Positions 21,235 to 31,199 are shown, numbered from the stretch's first letter. The stretch: 64,000 bases of DNA from Pectobacterium araliae (GCF_037076465.1 NZ_AP028908.1:2542001-2606000); one strand, 5' to 3'. The notes: a model not told the origin generated them from the letters alone. Made by a program: numbers and translations.

Positions 21235-22093
21235 ACGACAGGCGAACGGCCTGGAAATGATGACGCGGATTGGCGATACCATCCTGAGCAGCAACCAATT
21301 GCAGCTCATACTCATTCATCTCTTTCGTCACCAGCATGACTTCATATACTGCCGCCGTTGTGTGCTCCAGCGCTTTATCCAACGCCACACCCTTCAGCAA
21401 GTTCACCAACAGCAATCCACTGGTTAAATCGCCCACACCAACAGGTTGACGCTCAAACTCCACCAGCGGGCGGCTAATGTGCCAGGCATCCGTCGGCGTG
21501 ACCAGCAACATTTCGAAGCTGTCTTCACGGCTTGCCGCTCGGCTAAGGTGTTTCACCAGAACGATTTTGGGCCCTTTTTCACACAGTGCACGTGCAGTCT
21601 CCACGGCTTCCGTCACATTATGCACGGTACGGTCACCAAGCAGTTCCAACTCAGGCAGATTCGGCGCAATAATGTCAGCCGCGAGTAGCGACTGCTGACA
21701 GTGAAAACCCGATACGCCGGGAGCAACAATACAGCCTTTCTCCGGCGTGCCCATCACGGGGTCACAGAAGTACACCGCATCAGGATTAGCAGCTTTTACC
21801 TGCCGAACAATATCCAGAATATGTTCACCTTGCTCAGCAGAGCCGATATAACCACTCAACACCGCATTACACGTCTTCAGTTTGTCGATATCCGCAATAC
21901 CCTGTACCACTTCAGTCAAGTGGCTGGCAGGCATCACACATCCCGTCCAGTGGCCATATTGGGTATGGTTCGAGAACTGTACCGTATTCAATGGCCAAAC
22001 GTTTGCGCCCATCCGACGCATCGGAAACTCTGCCGCGCTATTACCCGCATGGCCAAAAACGACATGTGATTGGATGGAAAGTATATTTTTCAT
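21233..22093 (-). CDS. pdxY: Pyridoxal kinase
   Basis: PdxY phosphorylates pyridoxal to PLP in the vitamin B6 salvage pathway. The 286-residue ribokinase-fold protein has the N-terminal [20 protein letters not shown], the [10 protein letters not shown] segment (about residue 120) and the [15 protein letters not shown] anion-hole motif (about residues 218-232) with the catalytic Asp. It lies next to tyrS and near pdxH, the same arrangement as in E. coli, which groups two salvage genes around tyrosyl-tRNA synthetase. Confidence 0.97.
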   Translation of the reverse strand: MKNILSIQSHVVFGHAGNSAAEFPMRRMGANVWPLNTVQFSNHTQYGHWTGCVMPASHLTEVVQGIADIDKLKTCNAVLSGYIGSAEQGEHILDIVRQVKAANPDAVYFCDPVMGTPEKGCIVAPGVSGFHCQQSLLAADIIAPNLPELELLGDRTVHNVTEAVETARALCEKGPKIVLVKHLSRAASREDSFEMLLVTPTDAWHISRPLVEFERQPVGVGDLTSGLLLVNLLKGVALDKALEHTTAAVYEVMLVTKEMNEYELQLVAAQDGIANPRHHFQAVRLS

Positions 22094-22146
22094 TAGCTAT
22101 GACTCAAACCCTTGCCAGCGCCTCTGCGCCTCAACTTACAAGAAGA

Positions 22147-22166
22147 AAGGGAGCTAACGCTCCCTT
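22147..22166 (-). terminator. Terminator after tyrS
   Basis: AAGGGAGC (22147-22154) pairs with GCTCCCTT (22159-22166) around a TAAC loop. Read on the minus strand it is followed by TTTCTTCTT, so it ends tyrS just before pdxY. Confidence 0.75.
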
Positions 22167-22177
22167 GTCGGTGATGC

Positions 22178-23455
22178 TTATGCTTTCCAGCAGATCAGGC
22201 AGTAGTGCTTTTTACCGCGACGCAACAAAGTGTAGCGATCAAACAGGCGGTCGGCAGCACTGAAGGTGTATTCAGGATTCGCCTGTTTTTCACCGTTAAT
22301 CGTTACCGCATTCGACGCGATCATCGTGCGTGCTTGACCGCGTGACGGCACCAACTCAGCACTGACCAGCGCCTGTTGTAAATCAGCGCCGTTTTCCAGT
22401 TCGATAATCGGCATACCATCCTGCGCCAGTTGAGCAAAATCGTCCTGCGTCATATCCTGCAACGCGCCAGAGAACAGGCTTTGTGTAATACGACGCGCGG
22501 CTTCCAGACCCGCTTCACCGTGTACCATACGAGTGACGTCTTCCGCCAGCACGTACTGGGCGCGTGGCGCGGTGCCGCTATTTTTGTCTTCTTCTTCCAA
22601 CGCATCGATGTCTTCGAGGCTCATGAACGTGAAGAATTTCAGGAAACGGTACACATCGGCATCTGCCGTGTTGATCCAGAACTGGTAGAATTTGTAAGGG
22701 CTAGTTTTGCTCGCATCCAGCCAGATTGCGCCGCCTTCCGTTTTACCGAATTTCGTGCCATCAGATTTGGTGATCAGTGGAACGGTCAAGCCGTAAACTT
22801 GCTTCTGGTTCATACGGCGCGTCAAATCGATACCGGACGTAATATTACCCCACTGGTCAGAACCACCGATTTGCAGTTCGACGCCATGCTGCTTGTTCAA
22901 CGAGGCAAAGTCATATCCCTGCAACAGGTTGTAAGAGAACTCAGTGAATGAAATACCCACGTCATCACGATTTAAACGCTGCTTGACGGCTTCTTTGCTA
23001 ATCATCTGATTAACAGAGAAATGTTTACCGATATCACGTAAGAAATCCAGCACGTTCATACTACCGAACCACTCGTAATTATTTGCCGCAATCGCGCTGT
23101 TTTTACCGCAGTCAAAATCCAGGAATGGAGAAACCTGACGACGAATTTTTTCTCCCCATTCACCCACGGTGTCAGCCGTGTTCAGTTTACGTTCCGTGGC
23201 TTTAAAACTTGGGTCGCCGATCAGTCCCGTCGCCCCACCGACTAACGCAACGGGCTGGTGGCCAGACAGTTGGAAGCGTTTCAGGCAGAGCAGCGGCACC
23301 AGATGCCCCAAATGCAAGCTGTCAGCGGTAGGATCAAAACCGCAATACAGTGCAATTGGCCCTTGCGCCAGCCGCTCTGCTAACGCTTCCTCATCCGTTA
23401 CCTGGGCAATCAAGCCCCGCTCTTGCAATTGTTTAATCAGGTTACTACTCGCCAT
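22178..23455 (-). CDS. tyrS: Tyrosyl-tRNA synthetase
   Basis: Class I aminoacyl-tRNA synthetase that charges tRNA-Tyr. The 425-residue protein contains the HIGH-like HLGH (about residue 49), the substrate region GGSDQWGN (about 190-197), the KMSKS-like KFGKT (about 236-240) and a C-terminal S4 RNA-binding domain ([18 protein letters not shown]). A start at 23467 would add four residues; the ATG at 23455 ([15 protein letters not shown]) matches the family. Confidence 0.98.
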   Translation of the reverse strand: MASSNLIKQLQERGLIAQVTDEEALAERLAQGPIALYCGFDPTADSLHLGHLVPLLCLKRFQLSGHQPVALVGGATGLIGDPSFKATERKLNTADTVGEWGEKIRRQVSPFLDFDCGKNSAIAANNYEWFGSMNVLDFLRDIGKHFSVNQMISKEAVKQRLNRDDVGISFTEFSYNLLQGYDFASLNKQHGVELQIGGSDQWGNITSGIDLTRRMNQKQVYGLTVPLITKSDGTKFGKTEGGAIWLDASKTSPYKFYQFWINTADADVYRFLKFFTFMSLEDIDALEEEDKNSGTAPRAQYVLAEDVTRMVHGEAGLEAARRITQSLFSGALQDMTQDDFAQLAQDGMPIIELENGADLQQALVSAELVPSRGQARTMIASNAVTINGEKQANPEYTFSAADRLFDRYTLLRRGKKHYCLICWKA

Positions 23456-23689
23456 CGATAACTCCATTTTTATAAAAACAGGCCGTTACGTTCCCGTTGG
23501 GTTTACGCACAGAGCCGTAAGGAATGCGCAGCATACCTGTCTGCTGTCGCATAATGATTTCGTTGCTGCATTACCTTACGCAGCAGGCTACGAACGCCAT
23601 ATTACCGGGCAATATCCAGCCAACACGAAACTTCATAGGATAAAGTGCCGGTGGTAGGAGCGCCAGCGTTTAACACGGATATTTCGTGA

Positions 23690-24373
23690 TTAAGGCGCTA
23701 AACGATCGATCTGCCAGCCCTCTTCCTGCCGCTGGTAGAAAAATCGGTCATGCAAGCGGTGTTCACCGCCTTGCCAAAACTCGACAGAATCGATAACGAC
23801 GCGGAAGCCCCCCCAGAAACTCGGCAAAGGGACTTCACCGCTTTGGAATTTTTGCTTCAATTCCAAAAATTTGCTCTCCAGCACGCCACGCGCTGAAATC
23901 CGGCTAGACTGCTTTGATACCCACGCACCGATCTGGCTGTCTTTCGGACGACTATGGAAGTATTTCAACACCTCAAGCACGGGCAGTTTCTCTACGCGTC
24001 CCAGCACCATTACCTGTCGTTCCAGCATATGCCAGGGAAACAGCAGGCTGATACGTGGATTGTTTTCCAGATGATGAGCTTTGCGGCTGCCCATATTGGT
24101 ATAAAACACCATGCCTTTCTCATCATAGTGTTTAAGCAAAACGATACGCTGGTAGGGCTGTCCGTGTTCATCAACGGTCGCGATAGACATCGCGGTAGGA
24201 TCGGCCAGTTTCGCTTCACAAGCCTGTTTCAACCAGCGTTCAAATAAATCCAGCGGGTTAGCGGGAAGATCGCCGCGACGAAGCCCGTCTCGCGTGTATT
24301 CACGGCGGATGTCGGCGATATCAGTGGGTTGAAGGAGAGGCGTCGTGTCAGAGGGAGAGCGTTCCTGAGTCAT
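23690..24373 (-). CDS. pdxH: Pyridoxamine 5'-phosphate oxidase
   Basis: An FMN-dependent oxidase making PLP from pyridoxine or pyridoxamine 5'-phosphate. The 227-residue protein carries [15 protein letters not shown], the FMN-binding [19 protein letters not shown] block (split at residues 76-95), [12 protein letters not shown] and the C-terminal [14 protein letters not shown] with substrate-binding Arg and His. The N-terminus is about nine residues longer than in E. coli (218) and poorly conserved. It is followed by tyrS and preceded by mliC on the same strand. Confidence 0.97.
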   Translation of the reverse strand: MTQERSPSDTTPLLQPTDIADIRREYTRDGLRRGDLPANPLDLFERWLKQACEAKLADPTAMSIATVDEHGQPYQRIVLLKHYDEKGMVFYTNMGSRKAHHLENNPRISLLFPWHMLERQVMVLGRVEKLPVLEVLKYFHSRPKDSQIGAWVSKQSSRISARGVLESKFLELKQKFQSGEVPLPSFWGGFRVVIDSVEFWQGGEHRLHDRFFYQRQEEGWQIDRLAP

Positions 24374-24480
24374 AATATCCTGCTATCGCAATGTCGGGTC
24401 AGAAGCGGGCGAAAACCTCATTCTGCTCCCGTGCCCGAAAAATCGCAATCAGCAGTGACATGGCTCACGTTCAGCGTCAG

Positions 24481-24798
24481 TTACATCGGCACCAACACGC
24501 AATCGTCCACAATAACGCGTTCACCCCGTTGGATAAATGCACGATCGCCTTTGCTCCAGAACGTATAGGTATCATTGCTGTATCTGACTCCAGAAGCAGA
24601 CACCACCTGAGGAAGCGACAGGCGTTCACCATCCAGCAGGAAGCCGACCTGTGCAGGCGTTTCTCCGCCCTGCTGTAGCGTGACGGTTAGTGGCATCGTG
24701 CCACATTGATAACGCAGCGTTTCCACGGTCTGCTTATGACCCAAATAGCTGCATCCGCTCAGCAGAATCAGCGCGGTCCCCGTCAGCAATCGTTTCAT
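24481..24798 (-). CDS. mliC: Membrane-bound C-type lysozyme inhibitor (lipoprotein)
   Basis: A 105-residue outer-membrane lipoprotein with lipobox LSGC (cysteine about residue 16). The MliC domain is recognised by LRYQCGTMPLTVTL and SGVRYSNDTYTFWSKGD, where the conserved Ser and Lys loop enters the lysozyme active site, and the final DDC that pairs with the YQC cysteine. It protects peptidoglycan against host C-type lysozyme. It lies between anmK and pdxH, as ydhA does in E. coli. Confidence 0.93.
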   Translation of the reverse strand: MKRLLTGTALILLSGCSYLGHKQTVETLRYQCGTMPLTVTLQQGGETPAQVGFLLDGERLSLPQVVSASGVRYSNDTYTFWSKGDRAFIQRGERVIVDDCVLVPM

Positions 24799-24895
24799 GT
24801 TTTTCTCCTGTTATTCTTGTCAATGGCGGCAACTGTCACTGCCGCTCATGTAAGTTTAACAAGAGGATAAACATGAACCTCTCGGCAAAATCTGA

Positions 24896-26008
24896 TTAAT
24901 CTACGTTGATGGGATAAATCGCACCTAACACCGTTTCCTGACTCGCCCCCGTGACGGACGGCAAATTACCCGGCAACCCTGATAACGTCCGTGATGCCAG
25001 CCAGGCAAATGCCAGCGCTTCCATATCATCGCCACTCACACCACATTCATCCGTGGTGCTGACTTCGATACCCGGCAGTAAAGCCGAGAGCCGCATCATA
25101 ATGAGCGGGTTACGCGCACCGCCACCACAAACCAACAAACGCTCACATCCACCGACCAGTAGCACCTGTTCAGCAATGCTCATGGCTGTCAATTCGACCA
25201 GCGTCGCCTGAACATCCTGCGGCGCTATCGGCGGCAGACCAGCCAGCATTCTTTCCAGCCAGCCCAGATTGAAATACTCACGTCCGGTGCTTTTCGGTGC
25301 CCGTAACGCAAAATAAGGATCGGTCAACATCCGACGCAACAATAGCGGATTCACCTGGCCGCTTACTGCCCACGCCGCGTCTTTATCATACGGCTGTGCG
25401 CAATGCCGCCAGATCCAAGCATCCAACAGCATATTCCCCGGCCCGGTATCGTAACCGCGCACGGGCGCACCTGGCACCAGCAGTGACAGATTGGCGATCC
25501 CTCCGATATTGAGCACAATACGACGCTCGACAGGATGTAGCAGCAATGCATGGTGGAATGACGGCACCAGCGGAGCACCTTGTCCGCCATAGGCTAAATC
25601 ACGGCGACGAAAATCACCCACGGTGGTGATGCCAGTTAATGCAGCAACGCGATTATTATCCCCTATCTGCAACGTACACGGCGCATCGCCCGTAGGCTCA
25701 TGCCAGACCGTCTGCCCATGGCAACCAATCGCGGTAATATCCTGCGCCCCCAATGCCGTCTCTTTCAGCAGCGTCAGTACCGCTTCGGCAAACAAAATAC
25801 CTAAACGTGTATCTAACTGCCCCAGCGCCGACAGCGTTACGGCCTGCCCCTGACACATCCCAAGGATGGCCATTTTGATATCCTGTGGTATCGGATGACA
25901 ATAACTCGCCTGCTGAGCAACCGTATGTTCGTCAATCGCGGCTAGCACAACATCAACACCATCGAGACTGGTGCCGGACATCACGCCAATATATCTGCCT
26001 GACCTCAT
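24896..26008 (-). CDS. anmK: Anhydro-N-acetylmuramic acid kinase
   Basis: AnmK hydrolyses the 1,6-anhydro bond of anhydro-MurNAc and phosphorylates it to MurNAc 6-phosphate in cell-wall recycling. The 370-residue protein has the N-terminal phosphate loop [13 protein letters not shown] (residues 8-20), [13 protein letters not shown], the [17 protein letters not shown] block with the catalytic Asp-containing neighbourhood, and [14 protein letters not shown]. It is transcribed divergently from slyB. Confidence 0.96.
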   Translation of the reverse strand: MRSGRYIGVMSGTSLDGVDVVLAAIDEHTVAQQASYCHPIPQDIKMAILGMCQGQAVTLSALGQLDTRLGILFAEAVLTLLKETALGAQDITAIGCHGQTVWHEPTGDAPCTLQIGDNNRVAALTGITTVGDFRRRDLAYGGQGAPLVPSFHHALLLHPVERRIVLNIGGIANLSLLVPGAPVRGYDTGPGNMLLDAWIWRHCAQPYDKDAAWAVSGQVNPLLLRRMLTDPYFALRAPKSTGREYFNLGWLERMLAGLPPIAPQDVQATLVELTAMSIAEQVLLVGGCERLLVCGGGARNPLIMMRLSALLPGIEVSTTDECGVSGDDMEALAFAWLASRTLSGLPGNLPSVTGASQETVLGAIYPINVD

Positions 26009-26202
26009 TATATTGCCTTTCCCCTATGGGATAAAAAGAGAACACCGATAACAACCGTTACGCTGAGAATAAAAATAGCACGTTAACACGCTGAATTATT
26101 AAATTTTTTGCGTTTTTGCCACACGGGTTAGGTTTTAACCAAAAAGGAATTTTTGATAATATTTGCTACAAAAAACCCCCTGTACTGTGCTATTTACTGC
26201 TC

Positions 26203-26232
26203 TGTTTAGACGCAATTTAAGCGCACTATTAT
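26203..26232 (+). promoter_or_regulatory. Candidate PhoP box and -10 of slyB
   Basis: TGTTTA (26203-26208), five bases, then AATTTA (26214-26219) fits the PhoP direct-repeat consensus (T/G)GTTTA-N5-(T/G)GTTTA with two differences in the second half. TATTAT at 26227-26232 can serve as -10. slyB is a known PhoPQ target in enterobacteria. The remaining anmK/slyB gap (26009-26356) shows nothing else clear. Confidence 0.5.
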
Positions 26233-26356
26233 AGTCTGAAAAAAAGAGTAAAAAGAGTGGCATGCTACACTGAGCCAGACCATAATTTATTGGTATAACA
26301 CTGCGTCGGCCGAGGCTGAGCCAGCCCGACATATTCGCTATTAAGGAGTTTTTATT

Positions 26357-26824
26357 ATGATGAAGCGTTTGCTTGTGGTTACCCTTGCTGGTATCACGCT
26401 AGCTGGTTGTGCTAATACCAGTACGCTTTCTGGTGATGTGTACAGCGCATCCGAAGCTAAACAGGTGCAGACCGTTACCTATGGCACCATCGTTTCTATG
26501 CGTCCGGTTCAGATTCAGGCTGGGGAAGATTCTAACGTGATCGGCGCGCTGGGCGGTGCCGTATTGGGTGGTTTCCTGGGTAATACTATCGGCGGCGGCT
26601 CCGGTCGTAGTCTGGCAACGGCGGCTGGCGCAGTAGCGGGTGGTGTAGCAGGTCAAAGCGCGACGGGTGCGCTGAACCGTACACAGGGCGTAGAGCTGGA
26701 AATTCGTCGTGATGACGGCAGTACCATCATGGTGGTACAGAAACAGGGCGATACGAAATTTAGCGCGGGTCAACGTGTTGCCATGGCGAGCAATGGCCGT
26801 AGCATCACCGTTTCTCCACGTTAA
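26357..26824 (+). CDS. slyB: Outer membrane lipoprotein SlyB
   Basis: A 155-residue lipoprotein with lipobox LAGC (cysteine about residue 18) and a glycine-zipper domain (GALGGAVLGGFLGNTIGGGSG, split at residues 63-83, and AGAVAGGVAGQSATGAL). SlyB is known to assemble with outer-membrane proteins under PhoPQ-type envelope stress and to stabilise them. ATGATG offers two starts; the first is used. A 14-bp hairpin follows. The neighbouring slyA, transcribed convergently, gives the same order as E. coli. Confidence 0.95.
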   Translation: MMKRLLVVTLAGITLAGCANTSTLSGDVYSASEAKQVQTVTYGTIVSMRPVQIQAGEDSNVIGALGGAVLGGFLGNTIGGGSGRSLATAAGAVAGGVAGQSATGALNRTQGVELEIRRDDGSTIMVVQKQGDTKFSAGQRVAMASNGRSITVSPR

Positions 26825-26826
26825 CA

Positions 26827-26863
26827 TTGTGTGACGATCGCTACTCTCCGCAGCGATCGTCAC
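26827..26863. terminator. 14-bp perfect hairpin after slyB
   Basis: TTGTGACGATCGCT (26827-26840) pairs with AGCGATCGTCACAA (26850-26863). Neither strand has a U-tract after it, so it is a terminator or mRNA-stabilising structure of uncertain type. Confidence 0.55.
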
Positions 26864-26955
26864 AACGAATAATCAACTCCCAGAATGAATAACCAATAAC
26901 AGGTATCAGTAATATTACCGGGATTTCATTCTCCCTCCGCGTAACCCAAATTTAG

Positions 26956-27393
26956 CTACACTTGATGTTCATGTAATGCCAATATATTTTTTTCAAGACG
27001 CGAAACCAACAGCGCTAATTCATCAACCTGTTCTGGCGTAATTCCAAATAACACCTCACTTCGGGTATGACTAATTACACCATTGACTGCCTGTATTATT
27101 GGTTCTGCTGATTCAGTCAGCATAATACGTTTTGCTCGGCGATCGTGAGCACAAACGTGGCGAGTGATTAACCCTTTCTCCTCAAGCTGATCCAGTGTTC
27201 GAACTAATGAGGGTTGCTCAATACCAATTGCTTTGGCCAATTGAATCTGCGACTGGCCAGGGGGTAAGTGGTATATGTTATGCAACGTGACCCAATGCGT
27301 TTGAGTCAGCTCAAGTGGTTTTAATCGGTGATCGACCAGCGCACGCCACACGCGCACCAGACGAGCTAAATCAGATCCTAATGGCAATTCCAT
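26956..27393 (-). CDS. slyA: MarR-family global regulator SlyA (Hor/Rap-like)
   Basis: A 145-residue winged-helix regulator of the SlyA/RovA/Hor group. In Pectobacterium the homologue Hor affects carbapenem and exoenzyme production and virulence. The conserved [21 protein letters not shown] begins about residue 7, split over the first helix; the recognition region [23 protein letters not shown] and the wing [11 protein letters not shown] are intact. The frame opens at a GTG (27396), but the next codon, ATG 27393, has better spacing from AAGGAG. A near-perfect SlyA operator lies 16 bases upstream. Confidence 0.95.
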   Translation of the reverse strand: MELPLGSDLARLVRVWRALVDHRLKPLELTQTHWVTLHNIYHLPPGQSQIQLAKAIGIEQPSLVRTLDQLEEKGLITRHVCAHDRRAKRIMLTESAEPIIQAVNGVISHTRSEVLFGITPEQVDELALLVSRLEKNILALHEHQV

Positions 27394-27408
27394 CACCTCT
27401 CCTTATTG

Positions 27409-27420
27409 TTAGCACGCTAA
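27409..27420. promoter_or_regulatory. Candidate SlyA operator (autoregulation)
   Basis: TTAGCACGCTAA differs by one base from the SlyA consensus TTAGCAAGCTAA known from Salmonella. It lies immediately upstream of the slyA ribosome-binding site, where binding would repress its own gene. Confidence 0.7.
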
Positions 27421-27623
27421 GTTATATCCCTGGATTGCAATCAATTCTGATTTATAAGAATAAAAAACGATATGACTATCGTAAAAAATAGAACCTTTCC
27501 TAAAAGTGATTCTATCAAATAAAAGTCTTTTAAAAATGATCTTCGGCTTATTTTATTCAATCGAACGCTCCTGCGTTGCTTAAACAAAATTTCACGTAAA
27601 TAGACCGTCTAAGACAAAATGAC

Positions 27624-27863
27624 TTAAAACAATGATGGCTGATGGAATTCTGCTGGTGTATCGGTTTTCTCTGAACGCTGCGACCGTTTCATTCTTTGCC
27701 GACACAAACGCAGTACATCCTGTTTCTGAGCATCACTCATTTGACCCCAACTAAAGCGTTCGTTACGACTGCGAAAGCAACCGCGACAATATCCGCCATC
27801 ATCCGCCTGACAAATACCACGACATGGATTAGGGACAACAAAGAGTTCAAGCTGCTCTGGCAC
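27624..27863 (-). CDS. ydhL: DUF1289 small protein YdhL
   Basis: A 79-residue protein with the DUF1289 cysteine motif PCRGICQADDGGYCRGCFRSR, split around residues 14-34, which probably binds a metal. The function is unknown. A longer frame to 27935 exists, but a GTG at 27863 is preceded by GGGAGGTG and gives VPEQLELF, which matches the E. coli start MAEQLEFF and length of 79. The C-terminus QPSLF is typical of the family. Confidence 0.88.
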   Translation of the reverse strand: MPEQLELFVVPNPCRGICQADDGGYCRGCFRSRNERFSWGQMSDAQKQDVLRLCRQRMKRSQRSEKTDTPAEFHQPSLF

Positions 27864-28152
27864 ACCACCTCCCGCTACAACTCTATTTATTGAAGCCCTG
27901 TTCTTTACTGCTGGCAAGCCAAAACAGACCGTCACAATGAAAATAATTAGATAACCATTGTAATCACTGACGATTTTTTTATACGTCAGGCGGCCTAAAA
28001 TCCCTTTACTACATCATTAATCCCTCCTGTTAGTACGTTTTAACACAAACCCCACCATCGTGTCGCATTTTTAGCACCATTCCAACAGCTTGGACTCACC
28101 AGAGCCACAACGCTATACTTCCCTTTTGCTGTACTTTTTTAACGAGGGCATT

Positions 28153-28560
28153 ATGCGTTTACTTCATACCATGCTGCGTGTTGGCGATTTACAACGTTCT
28201 ATTGATTTCTATACCCAGATTCTGGGCATGCGCGTACTGCGCACCAGCGAGAATACCGAATACCAATACACACTGGCTTTCGTCGGTTATACCGAGGAGA
28301 GCGAGGGTGCCGTTATCGAGCTGACCTACAACTGGGGCGTCGACAGCTATGATTTGGGCAACGCCTATGGTCATATTGCATTGGGCGTTGACGATGTTGC
28401 CGCAACCTGTGAGCGTATCCGCAAAGCGGGCGGTAATGTGACGCGTGAAGCGGGGCCGGTCAAAGGCGGTACCACCGTTATCGCATTCATCGAAGATCCA
28501 GACGGTTATAAAATCGAATTGATCGAAAACGCCCACGCCGGTAACGGCATCGGCCACTAA
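28153..28560 (+). CDS. gloA: Glyoxalase I (lactoylglutathione lyase)
   Basis: Converts the hemithioacetal of methylglyoxal and glutathione to S-lactoylglutathione. The 135 residues equal the E. coli length. The nickel ligands are visible: His5 (MRLLHTML), Glu56 (VIELTYNWG), His74 (GHIALGVDD) and Glu122 (YKIELIENA). A longer frame begins at 28090, but ATG 28153, preceded by AACGAGGG, gives the conserved start. E. coli has nemRA just upstream; here that pair is absent. Confidence 0.97.
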   Translation: MRLLHTMLRVGDLQRSIDFYTQILGMRVLRTSENTEYQYTLAFVGYTEESEGAVIELTYNWGVDSYDLGNAYGHIALGVDDVAATCERIRKAGGNVTREAGPVKGGTTVIAFIEDPDGYKIELIENAHAGNGIGH

Positions 28561-28707
28561 TCCCCCGCATTTTACAGGTGCTACATCGGCACCTGTTCTC
28601 CCCCCTTCTTCTGCTACCTCCACCGGTTGAAAGGTAACGAGCATGCTGCATCTCCGGCCAAAATTTGTAATAATACGCGCTGCGTTTTGCTGACAATTAA
28701 GAGACAA

Positions 28708-29379
28708 ATGGCTGATAAAAGTGATCTGAACGCCCTGAGCGGCCGTTTTCGTGGGTTTTATCCCGTAGTGATTGATGTTGAGACTGCCGGATTTAATGCG
28801 AAAACCGATGCCTTGCTGGAAGTCGCGGCGGTAACATTAAAAATGGATCAAGACGGTTGGTTACAGCCAGATGAAACGCTACATTTTCATGTTGAGCCAT
28901 TCGAAGGCGCGATTCTGGAACCTGCTGCACTGGCGTTTAATGGCATTGACCCCACCAATCCGTTACGCGGCGCGGTGAGCGAATATGATGCGCTGCACGA
29001 AATTTTCAAAGTCGTGCGTAAAGGGATTAAAGATCAGGGCTGTAACCGTGCGATTATCGTGGCGCATAATGCCACCTTCGATCACAGCTTTATGGCAGCA
29101 GCGGCAGAGCGTTGTAGCCTGAAACGTAACCCATTCCATCCTTTCGCTACCTTCGATACCGCCGCCCTTAGCGGACTGGTTTTAGGCCAAACGGTTCTGG
29201 CTAAAGCCTGTATTACCGCGGGTATTGCGTTTGATTCCAGCCAGGCGCACTCCGCGCTGTATGACACAAACCAGACTGCGTTATTGTTCTGTGAGTTGGT
29301 TAACCGCTGGAAACGTCTCGGAGGGTGGCCGCTTGCGCTGGAAGAACGTTCTCTCGAAGACACTTCCACCGAAGACTAA
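28708..29379 (+). CDS. rnt: Ribonuclease T
   Basis: A DEDDh-family 3'-to-5' exoribonuclease that trims tRNA, 5S and 23S rRNA ends and turns over the CCA end of tRNA. The 223-residue protein shows the Exo I motif [10 protein letters not shown] (Asp and Glu), Exo [11 protein letters not shown], and Exo III with [10 protein letters not shown] (His and Asp). The frame is open from 28627, but ATG 28708 ([19 protein letters not shown]) is the conserved start. Two hairpins follow at 29408 and 29445. Confidence 0.97.
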   Translation: MADKSDLNALSGRFRGFYPVVIDVETAGFNAKTDALLEVAAVTLKMDQDGWLQPDETLHFHVEPFEGAILEPAALAFNGIDPTNPLRGAVSEYDALHEIFKVVRKGIKDQGCNRAIIVAHNATFDHSFMAAAAERCSLKRNPFHPFATFDTAALSGLVLGQTVLAKACITAGIAFDSSQAHSALYDTNQTALLFCELVNRWKRLGGWPLALEERSLEDTSTED

Positions 29380-29407
29380 GAAAACACGAAAGCTAGTCGT
29401 AAAAGAA

Positions 29408-29478
29408 CGGGTGCCATAAGGCACCCGCTGGGAATATTCACGCTCACATCATAACAATATGTAGATTGTTATGATGTG
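29408..29478. terminator. Two hairpins between rnt and grxD
   Basis: CGGGTGCC/GGCACCCG (29408-29427, ATAA loop) reads on the minus strand into TTCTTTT and suits grxD. A 14-bp perfect stem, CACATCATAACAAT (29445-29458) with ATTGTTATGATGTG (29465-29478), lies beside it without a U-tract. Confidence 0.6.
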
Positions 29479-29489
29479 TGGGGCAAACA

Positions 29490-29840
29490 TCACTCTTGAT
29501 CGGCCTGCTGCGCTTTGTATTTATCAGCCGTTTCTTTGATCAGCTGTTGCAGTTCGCCACGCTGAAACATTTCAACTACGATATCACAGCCGCCAACCAG
29601 TTCGCCATCCACCCACAGCTGTGGGAATGTCGGCCAGTTCGCGTATTTCGGCAGCTCAGCACGAATATCCGGGTTCTGTAAAATATCAACATAAGCAAAA
29701 CGTTCGCCACATGAAGACAATGCCTGGACGGTCTGTGCAGAAAAACCGCAGCTTGGCAATTTTGGGGAACCTTTCATGTACAGCAGAATCGGGTTTTCAG
29801 CAATTTGGCGCTGAATTTTTTCAATTGTCGGTGTCGTCAT
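29490..29840 (-). CDS. grxD: Monothiol glutaredoxin 4
   Basis: A 116-residue monothiol glutaredoxin with the CGFS active site (KGSPKLPSCGFSAQ, about residues 22-35). These proteins carry a [2Fe-2S] cluster shared with glutathione and BolA and help deliver iron-sulphur clusters. The cis-proline segment WPTFPQLWVDGELVGGCDI is intact. It is convergent with rnt, as in E. coli. Confidence 0.97.
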   Translation of the reverse strand: MTTPTIEKIQRQIAENPILLYMKGSPKLPSCGFSAQTVQALSSCGERFAYVDILQNPDIRAELPKYANWPTFPQLWVDGELVGGCDIVVEMFQRGELQQLIKETADKYKAQQADQE

Positions 29841-30178
29841 CTTCTTGCTTCCTTAAATCTATAGGATGGCTAACGTCCAAACGCTAGCCATGAGTCGCCG
29901 TCAGAGTGTTACGACAGCGACATTGACTCAATGATATTGTACCGATGCCACTAGCTACAAAAAAACGCCATTTTTTGTAGGGTTATTTTCCTGCCGATTA
30001 TTCATCATTGATGAAATCAGCGCCAGAAAACGCTGATAAATCAGACGAAAAAACAACTATTAACGTTTTTTCACTATTCTGTATGAATAAAGCGACCATG
30101 CCCACTTTTTTATGACGCCGTTTTCAGGAATACTGTGCGGATTGAGCGAGTTAAGGATTATGTTCGGTCACTTTTATT
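29841..30178. promoter_or_regulatory. grxD/mepH divergent intergenic region
   Basis: About 340 bases, AT-rich, without a credible gene. It must contain divergent promoters for grxD and mepH. No operator was recognised. Confidence 0.4.
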
Positions 30179-31030
30179 ATGCGCTTATTTATTACTCTTT
30201 TTATATTATTTTTCAGTAACCTATCCCTGAACATCGTTCAGGCTGCGCCGCATACCCCGCATTCTACGCCGAAGAAAAGCGTCGTTGAAGAAACGAATAA
30301 GAAAAACCGTCAAACAAAGGGTACTGCTAAATCACCAGCACCAATCAAAAGTAAAAAGCCAGAACCGACCACCGTCAGCAATAAATTCAAACCCCGTACG
30401 GCTAACAAACCAGTAGAAAAGAAGCTATCCCGGACGCAAAGCAGCACGCCTGCACTAGTGAAAAAAAACCTTAAAAAGCTAAAGCCTGAAGAGGATAGGC
30501 AGACAATCGCACAGACCAGAGTCAAAACCGAGTTGAAGAAGACCGCGCTCAAAGGAAAAGTGGATAAAAATCCAGCGCCCACAGAAAAGGGGATGGCGCT
30601 GAGCACAGCGCATAAAAAACGCTATCAACACGCCAAAACGACAGCAATGAATAAACTGATGAGCCAGATCGGTAAGCCTTACCACTGGGGCGGATCATCG
30701 CCTTTTACCGGTTTCGACTGTAGCGGACTGGTCTATTACGCCTATAAAGACGTCGTTAAGATCCCAATCCCACGTACCGCGAACGAGATGTACCATCTGC
30801 GTGATGCCGCACCGATTAAAAAAAGTGAGCTGGAAAGTGGTGATCTGGTCTTTTTCCGCATCAATAATCGTGGTGCCGCCGATCACGTCGGGGTTTATCT
30901 GGGAGAAGGCAAATTTATCCAGTCACCGCGTACCGGTTCAGATATTCGCATCAGCAAGCTAAGTGAGGATTATTGGCAGGAGCATTATGTAGGGGCGCGT
31001 CGCGTGGTGACGCCACAGACCATTCGTTAA
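30179..31030 (+). CDS. mepH: NlpC/P60 murein endopeptidase MepH-like
   Basis: A 283-residue peptidoglycan DD-endopeptidase of the NlpC/P60 type (E. coli MepH/YdhO is 271). A signal peptide (...NIVQA|APHT, about residue 22) and a long lysine-, proline- and threonine-rich linker (residues 25-140) precede the catalytic domain. The catalytic Cys lies in FDCSGLVYY, the His in ADHVGVYLG. The very basic linker should interact with the cell wall. In E. coli, sodB and ydhP lie between mepH and purR; they are absent here. Confidence 0.93.
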   Translation: MRLFITLFILFFSNLSLNIVQAAPHTPHSTPKKSVVEETNKKNRQTKGTAKSPAPIKSKKPEPTTVSNKFKPRTANKPVEKKLSRTQSSTPALVKKNLKKLKPEEDRQTIAQTRVKTELKKTALKGKVDKNPAPTEKGMALSTAHKKRYQHAKTTAMNKLMSQIGKPYHWGGSSPFTGFDCSGLVYYAYKDVVKIPIPRTANEMYHLRDAAPIKKSELESGDLVFFRINNRGAADHVGVYLGEGKFIQSPRTGSDIRISKLSEDYWQEHYVGARRVVTPQTIR

Positions 31031-31052
31031 GCGATAGCACGCCGAACAGAAG

Positions 31053-31094
31053 CGTATTCAGACAGATTCTGTGCAATAACCCTGTCTGAATGCG
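31053..31094. terminator. Terminator between mepH and cydH
   Basis: ATTCAGACAG (31056-31065) pairs with CTGTCTGAAT (31082-31091), with further imperfect GCG/CGC pairing outside. It lies between the convergent genes mepH and cydH. Confidence 0.6.
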
Positions 31095-31109
31095 CAGAAA
31101 CACTGAAGG

Positions 31110-31199
31110 TTAGTTCAACACCGCAATGAAACTAAACGTGATGATCACAGCCAACGAGCCAACCGTTGTCAGCAAAGACATCTTCAAATCGGTATCCAT
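31110..31199 (-). CDS. cydH: Small cytochrome bd-I subunit CydH (YnhF)
   Basis: A 29-residue single-helix membrane protein, below usual gene-finding limits. It begins MDTDLKMSLLTTVG and ends with the hydrophobic stretch AVIITFSFIAVLN. E. coli YnhF is also 29 residues, begins MSTDLKFSLVTT and was identified as CydH, a fourth subunit of cytochrome bd-I oxidase that blocks a substrate channel. AAGGAG lies seven bases before the ATG. The location, just upstream of and divergent from purR, is the same as in E. coli. Function is inferred from similarity. Confidence 0.88.
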   Translation of the reverse strand: MDTDLKMSLLTTVGSLAVIITFSFIAVLN

